In this document: piece after piece, positions 1 to 9,700 of the stretch
Position numbering within the stretch: the first letter of the stretch is position 1
Layout of the letters: every line of letters begins with the position of its first letter
Assembly (NCBI RefSeq): GCF_002217435.1
Contig: NZ_MUHF01000018.1
Coordinates: 1-64,000, forward strand
DNA length: 64,000 nt
Reading direction: 5' to 3'
From: Flavobacterium reichenbachii
GTDB taxonomy: Bacteria > Bacteroidota > Bacteroidia > Flavobacteriales > Flavobacteriaceae
Translations under genes and position numbers: made by a program
The notes under the pieces: model-generated
Told to the model about the DNA's origin: nothing
Database searches by the model: none
Seen by the model: the letters and a program-made list of their open reading frames with translations, nothing else

Positions 1-91
1 CTTTAGAATTTTCTTTTTTTTCTCCTTTAGAGTTACAAGAAACAACAGTAAAAACAATAACAATCGCAGCAATTGCAGACCAAATTTTCAT
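1..91 (-). CDS. N-terminus of a truncated lipoprotein (partial)
   Basis: Only the first 30 codons are inside the window; the gene runs off the left edge. The peptide begins MKIWSAIAAIVIVFTVVSCN, a short positive start followed by a hydrophobic stretch and a VVSC lipobox with Cys19, then a Lys/Glu-rich linker. This is a type II (lipoprotein) signal peptide, so the product should be anchored in the inner or outer membrane. No functional domain is visible in the fragment. Confidence 0.7.
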   Translation of the reverse strand, partial: MKIWSAIAAIVIVFTVVSCNSKGEKKENSK

Positions 92-221
92 AAAAATTTT
101 TTGAATAAAATTATAAAAGTTTTTATAATATCAAAGTTTTAGTAAAAAAAATAAATATCATTTTAAGACAATATTTTTTGTTAAAAAAAAGCGTTTAAAA
201 ACATCAGTGAATAAAATAAAA

Positions 222-254
222 AAAACTCCAGACACATTACATGCTTGGAGTTTT
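222..254 (-). terminator. Rho-independent terminator after the DUF1573 gene
   Basis: AAAACTCCA and TGGAGTTTT form a perfect 9-bp stem around a loop of about 15 bases. Read on the minus strand the stem is followed by a long T-rich run. It lies 27 bases past the stop of the DUF1573 gene. Confidence 0.75.
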
Positions 255-280
255 GCGATATAACCAACCTATTAAAATTC

Positions 281-694
281 TTAGATAACTGTTCCTTTTA
301 GAGTAAGGATTTTTGGTGCTGTTTCTGCACTTGTTGTAACGGTAACAGTTTTAGTAAAACCGCCTTTGTTTGCTGCATTGTAAGTTGCTGTAACTTTGGC
401 AGTTTTTCCCGGCTGTACAGGTTCTTTTGTATAATCTGTTGCAGTACAACCGCAAGATCCCTGAACATTTGTAATTACTACAGCTGTTTTTCCTGTGTTT
501 TTAAATTCGTACACAATTGCTTTTGGAGTTCCTTGTGGAATTTCTCCAACATCAATTGTTTCTGATTTCCAAAGAATTGAAGAAGCTGTAACATTGCTTT
601 CTACATGATAAATTACTGCTTTTACTGGTGCAATTGCTGAAAAAGACATTAATCCTAACGCTAATGCCAGCATAGAAAATTTGATTACTTTCAT
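281..694 (-). CDS. Secreted DUF1573 domain protein
   Basis: A 137-residue protein with a Sec signal peptide (about residues 1-26, hydrophobic LALALGLMSFSA, likely cleavage near VKA). The rest is one DUF1573 domain, an immunoglobulin-like beta sandwich common in Bacteroidota exported proteins. It carries the family pattern YEFKNTGKTAVVITNVQGSCGC followed by P-G-K-TAKVTATYN. The adjacent cysteines in SCGC are typical of the family. The molecular function is unknown; an extracytoplasmic location is inferred. It is divergent from the sensor kinase gene and shares its upstream region, which holds TGTTAA repeats, so control by that two-component system is plausible but unproven. Confidence 0.85.
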   Translation of the reverse strand: MKVIKFSMLALALGLMSFSAIAPVKAVIYHVESNVTASSILWKSETIDVGEIPQGTPKAIVYEFKNTGKTAVVITNVQGSCGCTATDYTKEPVQPGKTAKVTATYNAANKGGFTKTVTVTTSAETAPKILTLKGTVI

Positions 695-736
695 AATGAT
701 ATATATTAAATGGTTTATAGTTCTAATTTTACATTA

Positions 737-744
737 CAAAGGTA
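737..744 (-). promoter_or_regulatory. Candidate -7 element for the DUF1573 gene
   Basis: TACCTTTG on the minus strand matches the Bacteroidota TAnnTTTG -7 consensus and would give a leader of about 35 nt. No good TTG -33 element is seen at the expected distance, which fits a promoter needing an activator. Confidence 0.45.
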
Positions 745-765
745 TTCCAGATCTTTTTTAATGGC

Positions 766-804
766 TGTTAACTGGTTTCAAATCTTTGTTAATGACTTGT
801 TAAT
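766..804. promoter_or_regulatory. Phased TGTTAA repeats, possible response-regulator site
   Basis: TGTTAA occurs at 766, 787 and 798. The last two are part of the direct repeat TTGTTAAT at 786-793 and 797-804, exactly 11 bp apart; the first is 21 bp (two turns) away. Tandem sites on one face of the helix are the usual target of OmpR-family dimers, and an OmpR-family regulator is encoded at 2119. The sites lie just upstream of the DUF1573 -7 element and ahead of the kinase gene. Confidence 0.4.
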
Positions 805-859
805 CGCATGTTTTCAGCTAAAATTTCATTAATATTACACTTTAAAAACAGCTTTTTCC

Positions 860-2122
860 TTGAAAATAAATAAACTTAATAGTATCATAATTTTAGGATT
901 AATTGCCATTATCAGTATATTACTGGCGCAGTTACTCTGGACTAAAGAAGCTTTTACGCTCGAGCAGAAAAAGCTGAGCCAAAAAGCACATATCGCTCTT
1001 CTTGAAGTGGCAAAAAAATTATATGAAGGAACAAATCATGAACTTCCGGCTCAAAATCCGGTTCAGAAAATTGCCAATGATTATTATATCGTAAATATTG
1101 ATAATGATTTTGAACCCGAAATTTTGGAGTTTTATCTGAAAACGGAATTCAAGAAAATGAATATTACCACAGATTTTGAGTACGCAATGTACAACTGTCA
1201 AAGTGATGAAATGATCTATGGAGATTATATTTCTTTATCTAAAAAAGGAAAAGAAAATAAGACGGTATATTTTCCTAAACACAAAAATCTTGTGTATTAT
1301 TTTGCAGTACGTTTCCCTAATGAAACTACATATTTATTTAGTTCGATGCGTTTTTGGTTTGTACTTTCTACGGCTTTGATTCTTATTTTATTGATTTATG
1401 TCTATTCTATTTTTAAACTTTTACAGCAAAAAAAATATTCGGAATTACAGCGTGATTTTATCAATAATATGACGCATGAGTTTAAAACGCCGCTGTCTTC
1501 TATTTTAATTGCTTCTAAATATTTGATTGAACAAAATCCAATTAAAGAAGATAAAAAACTGCATACGTATACCGATATTATTATTAAGCAAAGCAACAAA
1601 CTTAATAGTCATATTGAGAAAATTTTAAGCATTGCAAAATCTGATTATACGCCTTTAGAATTAAAAAAGGAAAATGTTGCCATTGTGCCGCTTATCGAAG
1701 AAACAATAACGAACATTCAATTAAAATATCCTGATGCTGTTATTACTATTGAAGCAAATTCTACTGAATATCAAATAGAAACTGATGTTTTTCATTTTTC
1801 TAATCTGGTTTATAATTTATTAGATAATGCTGTAAAATACTGCAATAAAAAACCAGAAATTACAATAAGAATTACGGAGGAAAATAATGTTCTCAAATTA
1901 GAATTTACAGATAACGGAATCGGAATTACACCTAAAAAAATACCTTTTATATTTGATAAATTTTACCGTTGCCCAAATGAAAAAAGCAACGAAGTAAACG
2001 GTTTTGGTCTTGGTTTATATTACGTAAAAGAAATCTGCATATTGCAAAACTGGAAAATAAAAGCTGAAAATAATTTAGAAAACGGCATTACAATAACCTT
2101 GTCTATTCCTCACAAAAAATGA
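860..2122 (+). CDS. Sensor histidine kinase, two-component system
   Basis: A 420-residue inner-membrane kinase. TM1 spans about residues 8-26, a periplasmic sensor of about 135 residues follows with no recognised fold, and TM2 is about 165-183. The cytoplasmic part lacks an obvious HAMP domain. The HisKA box is NNMTHEFKTPLSS with phospho-acceptor His206. HATPase motifs are the N box NLLDNAVKY (about 319-327), DNGIGI (351-356), FDKFYR and GFGLGL (381-386). The start is TTG at 860: no in-frame ATG exists before codon 100, and TM1 needs this region. The stop overlaps the ATG of the regulator by 4 nt (ATGA), so translation is probably coupled. The layout resembles Bacteroides RprX-type kinases; the signal is unknown. 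Confidence 0.9.
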   Translation: MKINKLNSIIILGLIAIISILLAQLLWTKEAFTLEQKKLSQKAHIALLEVAKKLYEGTNHELPAQNPVQKIANDYYIVNIDNDFEPEILEFYLKTEFKKMNITTDFEYAMYNCQSDEMIYGDYISLSKKGKENKTVYFPKHKNLVYYFAVRFPNETTYLFSSMRFWFVLSTALILILLIYVYSIFKLLQQKKYSELQRDFINNMTHEFKTPLSSILIASKYLIEQNPIKEDKKLHTYTDIIIKQSNKLNSHIEKILSIAKSDYTPLELKKENVAIVPLIEETITNIQLKYPDAVITIEANSTEYQIETDVFHFSNLVYNLLDNAVKYCNKKPEITIRITEENNVLKLEFTDNGIGITPKKIPFIFDKFYRCPNEKSNEVNGFGLGLYYVKEICILQNWKIKAENNLENGITITLSIPHKK

Positions 2123-2802
2123 AACAATTCAAGATACTTTATACTGAAGACGATGAAACTTTAGCTTTTTTAACCAAAGATAATCTGGAACAAAGCAACT
2201 ATGAGGTAACGCATTGTCTTGACGGAAAATCAGGTTTTGAAACCTTTAAAAAAGAAGATTTTGATATTTGTATTTTTGATATTATGATGCCAAAAATGGA
2301 TGGTTTTGAATTGGCTGAGGCGATTAGACAAATGAATACCAATATTCCGATTATTTTTCTTTCGGCTAAAACTTTAAAAGAAGACCGCATAAAAGGACTG
2401 CGTCTTGGGGCTGATGATTATTTGGTAAAACCTTTCAGCATTGAAGAGTTATTGTTGAAGATCGAAATTTTCTTAAAACGCTCTCAAAAAAATAACCTTG
2501 CTGATAAATTTGTTTACGAAATCGGAAAATATCAGTTTGATACTAAAAATTTTATTCTTTTTAATGAAAATGAAAAAATTGGACTGACACAGCGTGAAGC
2601 CGAATTGCTGAAGTTATTTCTTGACAATAAAAATTCGGTTTTAAAAAGAGAACAGATTTTAACCTCGCTTTGGGGAACCGATGATTATTTTATGGGAAGA
2701 AGTCTGGATGTTTTTATTTCACGTCTGCGTAAAATTCTAGTAAACGAAGAAGGAATTTCTATAGAAAATCTTCACGGAATTGGTTTTAGATTTACTATGT
2801 AA
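2119..2802 (+). CDS. OmpR-family response regulator
   Basis: A 227-residue regulator. The receiver domain (about 1-120) has the acidic pair Asp11/Asp12, phospho-acceptor Asp54 in CIFDIMMPKMDGFE, Ser82 and Lys104 in VKPFS. A winged-helix DNA-binding domain fills about 130-227, with the family features GLTQREAELLKLF and GRSLDVFISRLRKIL. It is the cognate partner of the upstream kinase (4-nt overlap) and resembles Bacteroides RprY in architecture. Targets are not known. The TGTTAA direct repeats ahead of the operon are a candidate autoregulatory site. Confidence 0.92.
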   Translation: MKQFKILYTEDDETLAFLTKDNLEQSNYEVTHCLDGKSGFETFKKEDFDICIFDIMMPKMDGFELAEAIRQMNTNIPIIFLSAKTLKEDRIKGLRLGADDYLVKPFSIEELLLKIEIFLKRSQKNNLADKFVYEIGKYQFDTKNFILFNENEKIGLTQREAELLKLFLDNKNSVLKREQILTSLWGTDDYFMGRSLDVFISRLRKILVNEEGISIENLHGIGFRFTM

Positions 2803-2857
2803 TTTATACACTTAAATTTATAAAATTTTGTATTTTTAATATCAAATTATTCCAGAT

Positions 2858-3622
2858 ATGAAATTGCATCATTTACGTAACGCCACTTTAGTCATTGAAA
2901 CGGAAAAGCATGTCATTTTAATTGACCCAATGCTAGGTAAAAGAAAAACTATTCCGCCTTTTACTTTATTTCGTTACAATCCTAAAAGAAATCCGCTTAC
3001 AGCACTGCCCAAAAACAGCAGAGAAATCTTGAGTAAAGTTACGCATTGTCTTATAACGCATTTACATTCAGATCATTTAGATAAAGCGGGCGAAGTTTTT
3101 TTAAGACGAAAATCAATTCCGGTAATCTGCAGCACAAAAGATGAGAAAAAACTACTTCAAAGAGGACTGACTGTGGTGCAGACTTTAGAATATTGGAAAC
3201 CTCAGGATTTCTTAGACGGAAAAATTACAGGAATTCCTGCTGTTCACGGTTATGGCTTTATTGCAAAACTAATGGGAAATGTGATGGGTTTTCATATCGA
3301 ACTTCTTAATGAAAAATCGGTTTACATTAGTTCTGATACTATTTTTACAGAAGATGTAGAAAAGGTTTTGACTGAATTGAAACCGGACATTGCAACCGTT
3401 GCCTGCGGCACTGCCAGATTAGATATTGGCCAGCCTTTATTAATGCGAATGAATGATATTTTGAAATTTGCTGTTCTTGCTCCGGGAAAAGTTTTTGCAA
3501 ATCATTTAGAAGCTTTAAATCATTGCCCTACAACGAGAGAGAAATTAAAACAAGCTATAATTGAACATAATCTCTTGTCTAAAACTGTGATTCCCAGTGA
3601 CGGCGAATGTGTAGAATATTAA
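2858..3622 (+). CDS. UlaG-like metallo-beta-lactamase-fold hydrolase
   Basis: A 254-residue cytoplasmic protein; no signal peptide. The metal-binding motif HLHSDH (His68, His70, Asp72, His73) sits after the beta strand CLIT, as in the metallo-beta-lactamase fold. Further ligand candidates are His135 in PAVHGYG, Asp in SSDTIF, and NHLEALNH near the C-terminus. The N-terminus MKLHHLRNATLVIE is typical of the UlaG/beta-lactamase_2 subgroup. Those proteins are usually hydrolases of small phosphoesters, lactones or N-acyl lipids, but the substrate cannot be read from the sequence. It stands 55 nt after the response regulator and could be cotranscribed. Confidence 0.85.
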   Translation: MKLHHLRNATLVIETEKHVILIDPMLGKRKTIPPFTLFRYNPKRNPLTALPKNSREILSKVTHCLITHLHSDHLDKAGEVFLRRKSIPVICSTKDEKKLLQRGLTVVQTLEYWKPQDFLDGKITGIPAVHGYGFIAKLMGNVMGFHIELLNEKSVYISSDTIFTEDVEKVLTELKPDIATVACGTARLDIGQPLLMRMNDILKFAVLAPGKVFANHLEALNHCPTTREKLKQAIIEHNLLSKTVIPSDGECVEY

Positions 3623-3635
3623 CTTTATCTAATTA

Positions 3636-3791
3636 TTTTAACACATAGAATCATAGTCCCGAAGCTTCGGGATTGTAAAGTTATAAAAGGCGTTTCACTG
3701 ATATTAACAAACATAGCTATGTGTAAAGAAACTAGTTTCTTTTTTAAACTTCTTTTTACACCTCTAAAAACTATGTTTCTATGTGTTAAAA
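3636..3791. repeat. Nested inverted-repeat element (intergenic)
   Basis: The gap between 3623 and 3893 holds a 156-bp element. Its outer arms, 3636-3656 and 3771-3791, match at 20 of 21 positions (TTTTAACACATAGAA against TTCTATGTGTTAAAA). Inside are three perfect palindromes: TCCCGAAGCTTCGGGA (3657-3672), ACATAGCTATGT (3711-3722) and AAAGAAACTAGTTTCTTT (3725-3742). No open reading frame is supported. It looks like a non-coding mobile or REP-like repeat, and could also end transcription of the upstream gene. Confidence 0.7.
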
Positions 3792-3893
3792 TGCTTTCTT
3801 TTAAATTACAATCAACTGGTCATTAAATACTTTTTATTTACTACTATTTTTCAATTATAATATTATATTTGGTCTCTAAATCAAACCAAATAA

Positions 3894-4424
3894 ATGAGCG
3901 ATTTTTTAAGAAAAATTCAATTAATTAAAGACATTACTATACAGCTGCCAGTTTCAAAAATAGATTTTATTCAAAAATTTAGAAACAATGTGGATCAGTC
4001 TGATTTAAGCTATGTTCCTTTTGAAGTTTTTCAATCAAGTACAAATGAATATAAAGGCAGTATCTCTAATAACGAATTTGAACTTAAAAAACGCAAAAAA
4101 TTATTTGACACCAATTATTCATTTGCAAAAGTAACAGGCCGCATATCCGAAAATAATAACGTGCTCAATATAAATGCTGAAATTAATGGTTTTAAAAAAA
4201 GAATGATTTTTATTTTAGGAATAATGATTATTTTCTATTCTATCTTTATTATGGGAGCTTTTCTTTCTGCTGATAATAATCCGATTCCATTGTTTGTTAT
4301 TCCTTTCATTCTAATTCACATGTTTTTTATGTTAGGAGTTCCTTATTTTATTATTCGAAGAAGTGTAAAAAGAATGGTTTATGATTTAGAAAGAGATCTT
4401 CATTATTGGGTAACAAAAAATTAA
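3894..4424 (+). CDS. Hypothetical membrane protein with two TM helices
   Basis: A 176-residue protein I do not recognise. The first 100 residues are polar and predicted cytoplasmic (FLRKIQLIKDITIQLPVSK...). Two transmembrane helices follow, about residues 102-124 and 130-152, then a basic tail RRSVKRMVYDLERDLHYW. The layout, a soluble head then a helical hairpin, recalls small membrane-associated PH-like or stress proteins, but no motif supports a name. It is a single gene; the next gene is convergent, with 8 nt between stops. Confidence 0.65.
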   Translation: MSDFLRKIQLIKDITIQLPVSKIDFIQKFRNNVDQSDLSYVPFEVFQSSTNEYKGSISNNEFELKKRKKLFDTNYSFAKVTGRISENNNVLNINAEINGFKKRMIFILGIMIIFYSIFIMGAFLSADNNPIPLFVIPFILIHMFFMLGVPYFIIRRSVKRMVYDLERDLHYWVTKN

Positions 4425-4432
4425 TCGTATTT

Positions 4433-6658
4433 TTAAAGAACCAACAATCCAAACTCTCGCAATGTATTTACAGGTTTTGAATACCAAAATAATTCAAAAT
4501 CTTCAAGAGAAGTTTCGAAATCATTTTTCACTTCCTGAAAAGTATAATTCTTCGTGTTAGAAATAGAAATTTTATTTAAAATTTCTACAAGCCATTCGCC
4601 TTCGTCTTTACTGGTCTGAATATTAAAACTTTGCTTTTTGTCGTGAAAAGTAAGAGACATCATTTCCCAGCTTCTTCCTTTTTTAGATTTTGTAAAGGTT
4701 TCTGCTGCTGCTTTTCCTCCAAGCCAAACTACTTTTGCATTTGGTTTTGTATTAAAATCATTTTGCTCTTCTAAAGCATTGAAAATAAAGTCGGCATGAA
4801 TTTTTGTTTTCGGAATTTTAAAATCGAACCAATCCTGCAATTCATAATCAAAACAGATTCCGTGCATGAAATTAAAAAGTGATTTCTTTAATCCGAAGCT
4901 GAATTTATCATGATTAATTCCTGTTGAATCAACGTATTCAATATCATTATTTGCAAAAGCACCAATAGTTTCTGTTTTTTTGGTTACACCAAATTTTTCA
5001 GGATATAATCCAACCGGGCTATGTGCTGTGAGTGCAAACTGATGCCAGAATCCGGATTGCAAAACTCCAGCTTCAAACAATTGGCGCACCATTTCGAGAC
5101 TATCTACAGTTTCCTGAATAGTTTGCGTCGGATATCCGTACATCAAATAGGCGTGCACCATAACACCGGCTTCGGTAAAATTTCGGGTCACTTTTGCAAC
5201 CTGCTCGACCGTAACGCCTTTATCTATTAATTTTAACAATCGGTCTGAAGCAACTTCCAGACCTCCAGAAACTGCAATACAGCCGGAAGCTTTTAATAGC
5301 AAACATAAATCTTTAGAAAAACTCTTTTCGAATCGAATGTTTGTCCACCAGGTTACGGCCAGTTTTCTTTTTAAGATTTCAAGCGCCAAAGCCCGCATTA
5401 AAGCCGGAGGTGCGGCTTCATCTACAAAATGAAATCCGTTTTGTCCGGTCTGCTCAATTAATTCTTCTATGCGGTCGCAAAGCAGACTTGCTGCAACAGG
5501 TTCATAAACTTTTATATAATCTAATGAAATATCACAGAAAGTACATTTTCCCCAATAACAGCCGTGTGCCATTGTTAGTTTATTCCATCGTCCGTCACTC
5601 CACATTCTGTGCATCGGATTTACGATTTCGATAACAGAAATGTATTTATCTAAAGGAAGATCTGAATAATCTGGTGTTCCTACATAGGCTTGTTTATAAT
5701 CGTGTTTTAACGAATTATTTTTATAAACAACTTCTCCGTTTTCTAATAAGAAGGTTCTTTTATACGAATTGAGATTTGGATTTTCTAAATTGGATATTAA
5801 TTCTTCAATTGGCACTTCGCCATCGTCTAAGGTAATAAAATCAAAAAACTCAAAAACACGTTTGTCTGAAAGTGAACGCAATTCTGTATTTGGAAAACCG
5901 CCTCCCATCGAAATTTTAATTTCGGGATAATTTTGCTTTACCCATTGCGCACATCTAAAAGCGCTGTATAAATTTCCCGGAAAGGGAACAGAAATTAAAA
6001 ATAATGTAGGTTTTATGTCTTCGATTTTAACTCTCAAAAGAGAAATTAAAATGGAGTCGATGTAAGTTGGCGACTGCTGTAAGGCTTGATATAATTCATC
6101 AAAAGAATTGGCACTTCGGCCCAAACGTTCGGCATATCGGCTGAAACCAAAATTTTCATCGACACATTCTACAATAAAATCCGAAATGTCTTCAAGATAT
6201 AAAGTCGCGAGATGTTTTGCTTTATCCTGCGTTCCCATTGTTCCAAAAGCCCAGTCCAATTCTTCAAGCTGTGCAAAACGAGAAGCTTCTGGCAGAAAAT
6301 CTTCTTGACAAATCTGTAAAGCCAAAGTTGGATTTTTTCCCTGCAGAAACTGAATTACGGGATCTATGGTTTTAATGTATTCATCTTGTAAAGCAAAAAT
6401 ACGTTTGGAATTATCCGACACTTCAGAACCTGAAACCTGAAACCTGAAACTTGAAATATTAAACAAGTCAACAAGACCTTTTTTTGAAAACAATTCTAAA
6501 ATTACATCAATACCCAGGTCTGCCTGAACAGACTCAATATTTTTGGTATTTAGAAATCCTTTTATATAAGCGGTTGCCGGATACGGAGTATTCAGTTGCG
6601 TAAATGGCGGTGTTATTACAAAAAGTTTAGTTTTCAAGGCACTATTATTTTTTTGCAA
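4433..6658 (-). CDS. B12-binding-type radical SAM protein
   Basis: A 741-residue protein. The N-terminal third (about 1-280) has a Rossmann-like region with ISMGGGFPNT, as in cobalamin-binding domains of radical SAM enzymes, but no DxHxxG histidine ligand is seen. The radical SAM core begins at HGCYWGKCTFC, with Cys367, Cys372 and Cys375 as the likely 4Fe-4S ligands. The spacing is CX4CX2C, not the usual CX3CX2C. The C-terminal 170 residues (SKKGRSWEMMSLTF...) are an extra domain of unknown fold. Reaction and substrate are unknown; no peptide or lipid partner gene is adjacent. Codons near residues 68-78 contain a 7-bp tandem repeat (see separate entry). The gene appears monocistronic. Confidence 0.82.
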   Translation of the reverse strand: MQKNNSALKTKLFVITPPFTQLNTPYPATAYIKGFLNTKNIESVQADLGIDVILELFSKKGLVDLFNISSFRFQVSGSEVSDNSKRIFALQDEYIKTIDPVIQFLQGKNPTLALQICQEDFLPEASRFAQLEELDWAFGTMGTQDKAKHLATLYLEDISDFIVECVDENFGFSRYAERLGRSANSFDELYQALQQSPTYIDSILISLLRVKIEDIKPTLFLISVPFPGNLYSAFRCAQWVKQNYPEIKISMGGGFPNTELRSLSDKRVFEFFDFITLDDGEVPIEELISNLENPNLNSYKRTFLLENGEVVYKNNSLKHDYKQAYVGTPDYSDLPLDKYISVIEIVNPMHRMWSDGRWNKLTMAHGCYWGKCTFCDISLDYIKVYEPVAASLLCDRIEELIEQTGQNGFHFVDEAAPPALMRALALEILKRKLAVTWWTNIRFEKSFSKDLCLLLKASGCIAVSGGLEVASDRLLKLIDKGVTVEQVAKVTRNFTEAGVMVHAYLMYGYPTQTIQETVDSLEMVRQLFEAGVLQSGFWHQFALTAHSPVGLYPEKFGVTKKTETIGAFANNDIEYVDSTGINHDKFSFGLKKSLFNFMHGICFDYELQDWFDFKIPKTKIHADFIFNALEEQNDFNTKPNAKVVWLGGKAAAETFTKSKKGRSWEMMSLTFHDKKQSFNIQTSKDEGEWLVEILNKISISNTKNYTFQEVKNDFETSLEDFELFWYSKPVNTLREFGLLVL
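6426..6456. repeat. 7-bp tandem repeat inside the radical SAM gene
   Basis: CCTGAAA occurs three times in a row, followed by the variant CTTGAAA. On the coding strand it encodes SSFRFQVSGSE, a low-complexity insert between the Rossmann-like N-terminus and the next conserved-looking segment. The period is seven, not a multiple of three, so copy-number change by one unit would shift the frame. Confidence 0.7.
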
Positions 6659-6744
6659 AAATACGGGATATTGGGGACTTTTCGGGAAAAGATTTTATTT
6701 GTGAAAGCGGCGTGTTTTTTAATTTTATTTTGTAGATATTTAAT

Positions 6745-6752
6745 TACATTTG
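6745..6752 (+). promoter_or_regulatory. Candidate -7 element for the T9SS repeat protein
   Basis: TACATTTG matches TAnnTTTG and lies 21 nt before the ATG at 6774, giving a short leader of about 15 nt. No TTG is present at 19-21 bp upstream. Confidence 0.45.
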
Positions 6753-6773
6753 TCATAACACCAAATACCACAT

Positions 6774-9700
6774 ATGAAGAGAACTTTACTTTTTCTATTC
6801 TTACTATTTTCAATTTTTACATATTCTCAGGAAATCTGCAACAATGCCGTTGATGATGACGGAGATGGGAAAATAGACTTAAATGACGAAGATTGTATTT
6901 GCACTAAAAGTCCAATTACTTCTATTATCCCCAATCCTTCTTTTGAAACAAAATCGGGCTGTCCGAGTTCTTTTTCAGAATTAAAATATGCTACTCCCTG
7001 GATTCAGGCTACGACTGCTACCACAGATTATTTTAATACGTGCGGATTTATCGCTAATTCGATTAAAGACTTGGGATTAAACACTTTCCCTGACGGAAAT
7101 GGAATTGCCGGAGCTTTATTTTTAAGAAACTGGAATGAATATTTGGGTGCGACACTATCATCACCAATGGTAGCCGGAACAAATTATCAGTTAACTTTTA
7201 ACATTGCAGGTTTAAAAATATACAATAACGGCGAATTGTCTTCGGGCAGTAATGTAGATTCTCTCGAACCCGTCAACGTTACCTTGTATGGTTGCGCCAA
7301 TGGGCAAAATTTACCATTAAACACAACCTTTAGCCCCAATGTAGTAGATCCGACTTGGGTCGAAATTGGGCATGCACTCTATACGCCGGCTTCTGTGTGG
7401 GGAGAAATTACAATTTCGTTTACACCAACAGTCAATATAAATGCGATAATGTTAGGTTCGCCGCCGGTTCTTCCGGCATCTTATCCTAATAACAACGCCG
7501 TAGATTTTCCTTATTTTTTGTTTGATAATTTATTATTAAATACTTCTGAGTCTTTTGGAGTAAACATTACACAGCAAGGTATATTTTGCGATGGCAATTT
7601 AGTTTTAACTGCAGAAATAACTAAATCTTTAAGCTCTGAAAAAACGTTTCAATGGTATCAAAACGGAATTGCGATTATAGGTGCTACAGATGAAACTTAT
7701 AAAGTTCCTGCATTTGTAACAAGTTTAGGGCAGTATTCTGTAAAAGTTACGGATAAAAACACATGTTTTATAAGTACCAAAGCTACAATAAACAACAGTA
7801 TTCCCGGACCTGCTTTTACAACTGTTCAACCCAATTGTATTGTTACATCAGGTATCATAAAAATAACAACTCAGGCTGCAGAATACAGTTTTGACAACGG
7901 AAAAACCTGGCAGGAAAGTTCGACTAAAGCATTGCTTCCTGTTGGTACTCACTTTGTAAAAATAAAAACGCTTACTGGTTGTGTTTCTTCGGCTACGGGA
8001 GTTAATATTGTTGCTCCTCAATTACTAGCCAATTCAGATTTGACTATTAAACAGCCTACAACTTGTGACGGAAAAGGTTCGATTACAATAAATGCTCCAA
8101 ATGCTGCACAATACAGCTTTGATGACGGAGCAACGTGGACGACAAATTCCACTGCAAGTGATTTAACTCCGGGAAGTTATTTAATAAAAATTAAAGATGC
8201 AGCGGGCTGTCAATCTTCATCACAGTTTGCTACTATAAATAGAATATACTTAAAAGCTCCAACTTTAAGTACTGTTCAGCCGGTATGCGGAAAAGGCGGA
8301 CAGATATCTGTAAACACCACCGCAGACGAATATAGTTTTGATGACGGAAAAACGTGGACTACTGAGCCTGTTGCAACTGATTTGAAACCGGGTATGTATT
8401 TAATTAAAATTAGAACTAATAATGGCTGTGAATCTAATACGACCTATGCCAATATTGAACAATTTTATTTAAAATCTTATCCTAGCTTTACCAAAATTCA
8501 GCCAAAATGCGGTACAGGAGGAACAATAAAAATTACTTCTGAAGCTTATGAATACAGCTTTGATGGAGGAAAAACCTGGACTACAAATCCTGTAGCAAAT
8601 GATCTTCTTCCGGGAAGTTATCAAATTATATTTAGAAATGAATTGGGCTGTATATCTTATTCTCAGTATGTATATCTGGATTATTTTTATTTACCAAATC
8701 CAGAATTTACGTTTACTAAACCAACCTGCGAAAAGGGCGGCAGTATTACCATAACAACACCGGCACATGAATACAGCTTTGACAATGGTAATACCTGGAC
8801 GACAAACGCAACTGCTTCTAACTTAAAAGCAGGAACCTATTATATTATGATTAAAAATGAAATTGGATGTATTTCTTCTACTTTTCATTATGTTAATCTG
8901 GATCAATTTTACCTTCCAAATCCAACTTATGTTGCTGTTAACCCGAGTTGTGGTAATATAGGAAGCATTGAGATTACTGCAAAAGCCGACTTTTTTAGTT
9001 TTGACGGCGGCGGTACTTGGTCATCAAATCCTAAGAAAACAAATTTGACCAGCGGTTATTATTACATAAAAGTTAAAAATAATCTGGGCTGCGAATCTAA
9101 TACTGTGGGTATATATCTGGATTCTAATTATCTGGCTAATCCCAACTATATTTTAACTGAGGCCGCTTGTGAGCAAAACGCAAGTATTACTATTACAACT
9201 GTTTCAGATTTTTATAGTTTTGATAATGGAACCAACTGGACTACAAACCCAACTCTATCCAATCTAAACACGAACAGCTATTATTATATAAAAATTAAAA
9301 ATAGTTCTGGTTGTGTTTCTAATTATCTTCAAATATTTATAAAACCATTTTATTTAGACAAACCGGTATTTACAGTAGTACAGCCTAGTTGCGGGAATAA
9401 TGGAAATATAACTATATCTACTCCGTCGGATTTTTATAGTTTTGATAATGGAAGTACTTGGACCACAAATCCAGTTCTTTCCAGCTTAACTCCAAATAAT
9501 TATTATTATATTAAAATTAAAAATAAGGCTGGGTGTACTTCTGAGGGACATTATGTTTATATACAGCCTTTTTACCTTGATAATCCAGAATATACAATGG
9601 TACAGCCTGCTTGCGGAGTACCTGGAAGCATCACGATTACTACGAAATCAGATTTCTATAGTTTTGACAATGGTAATACCTGGACGACAAATCCTATTTT

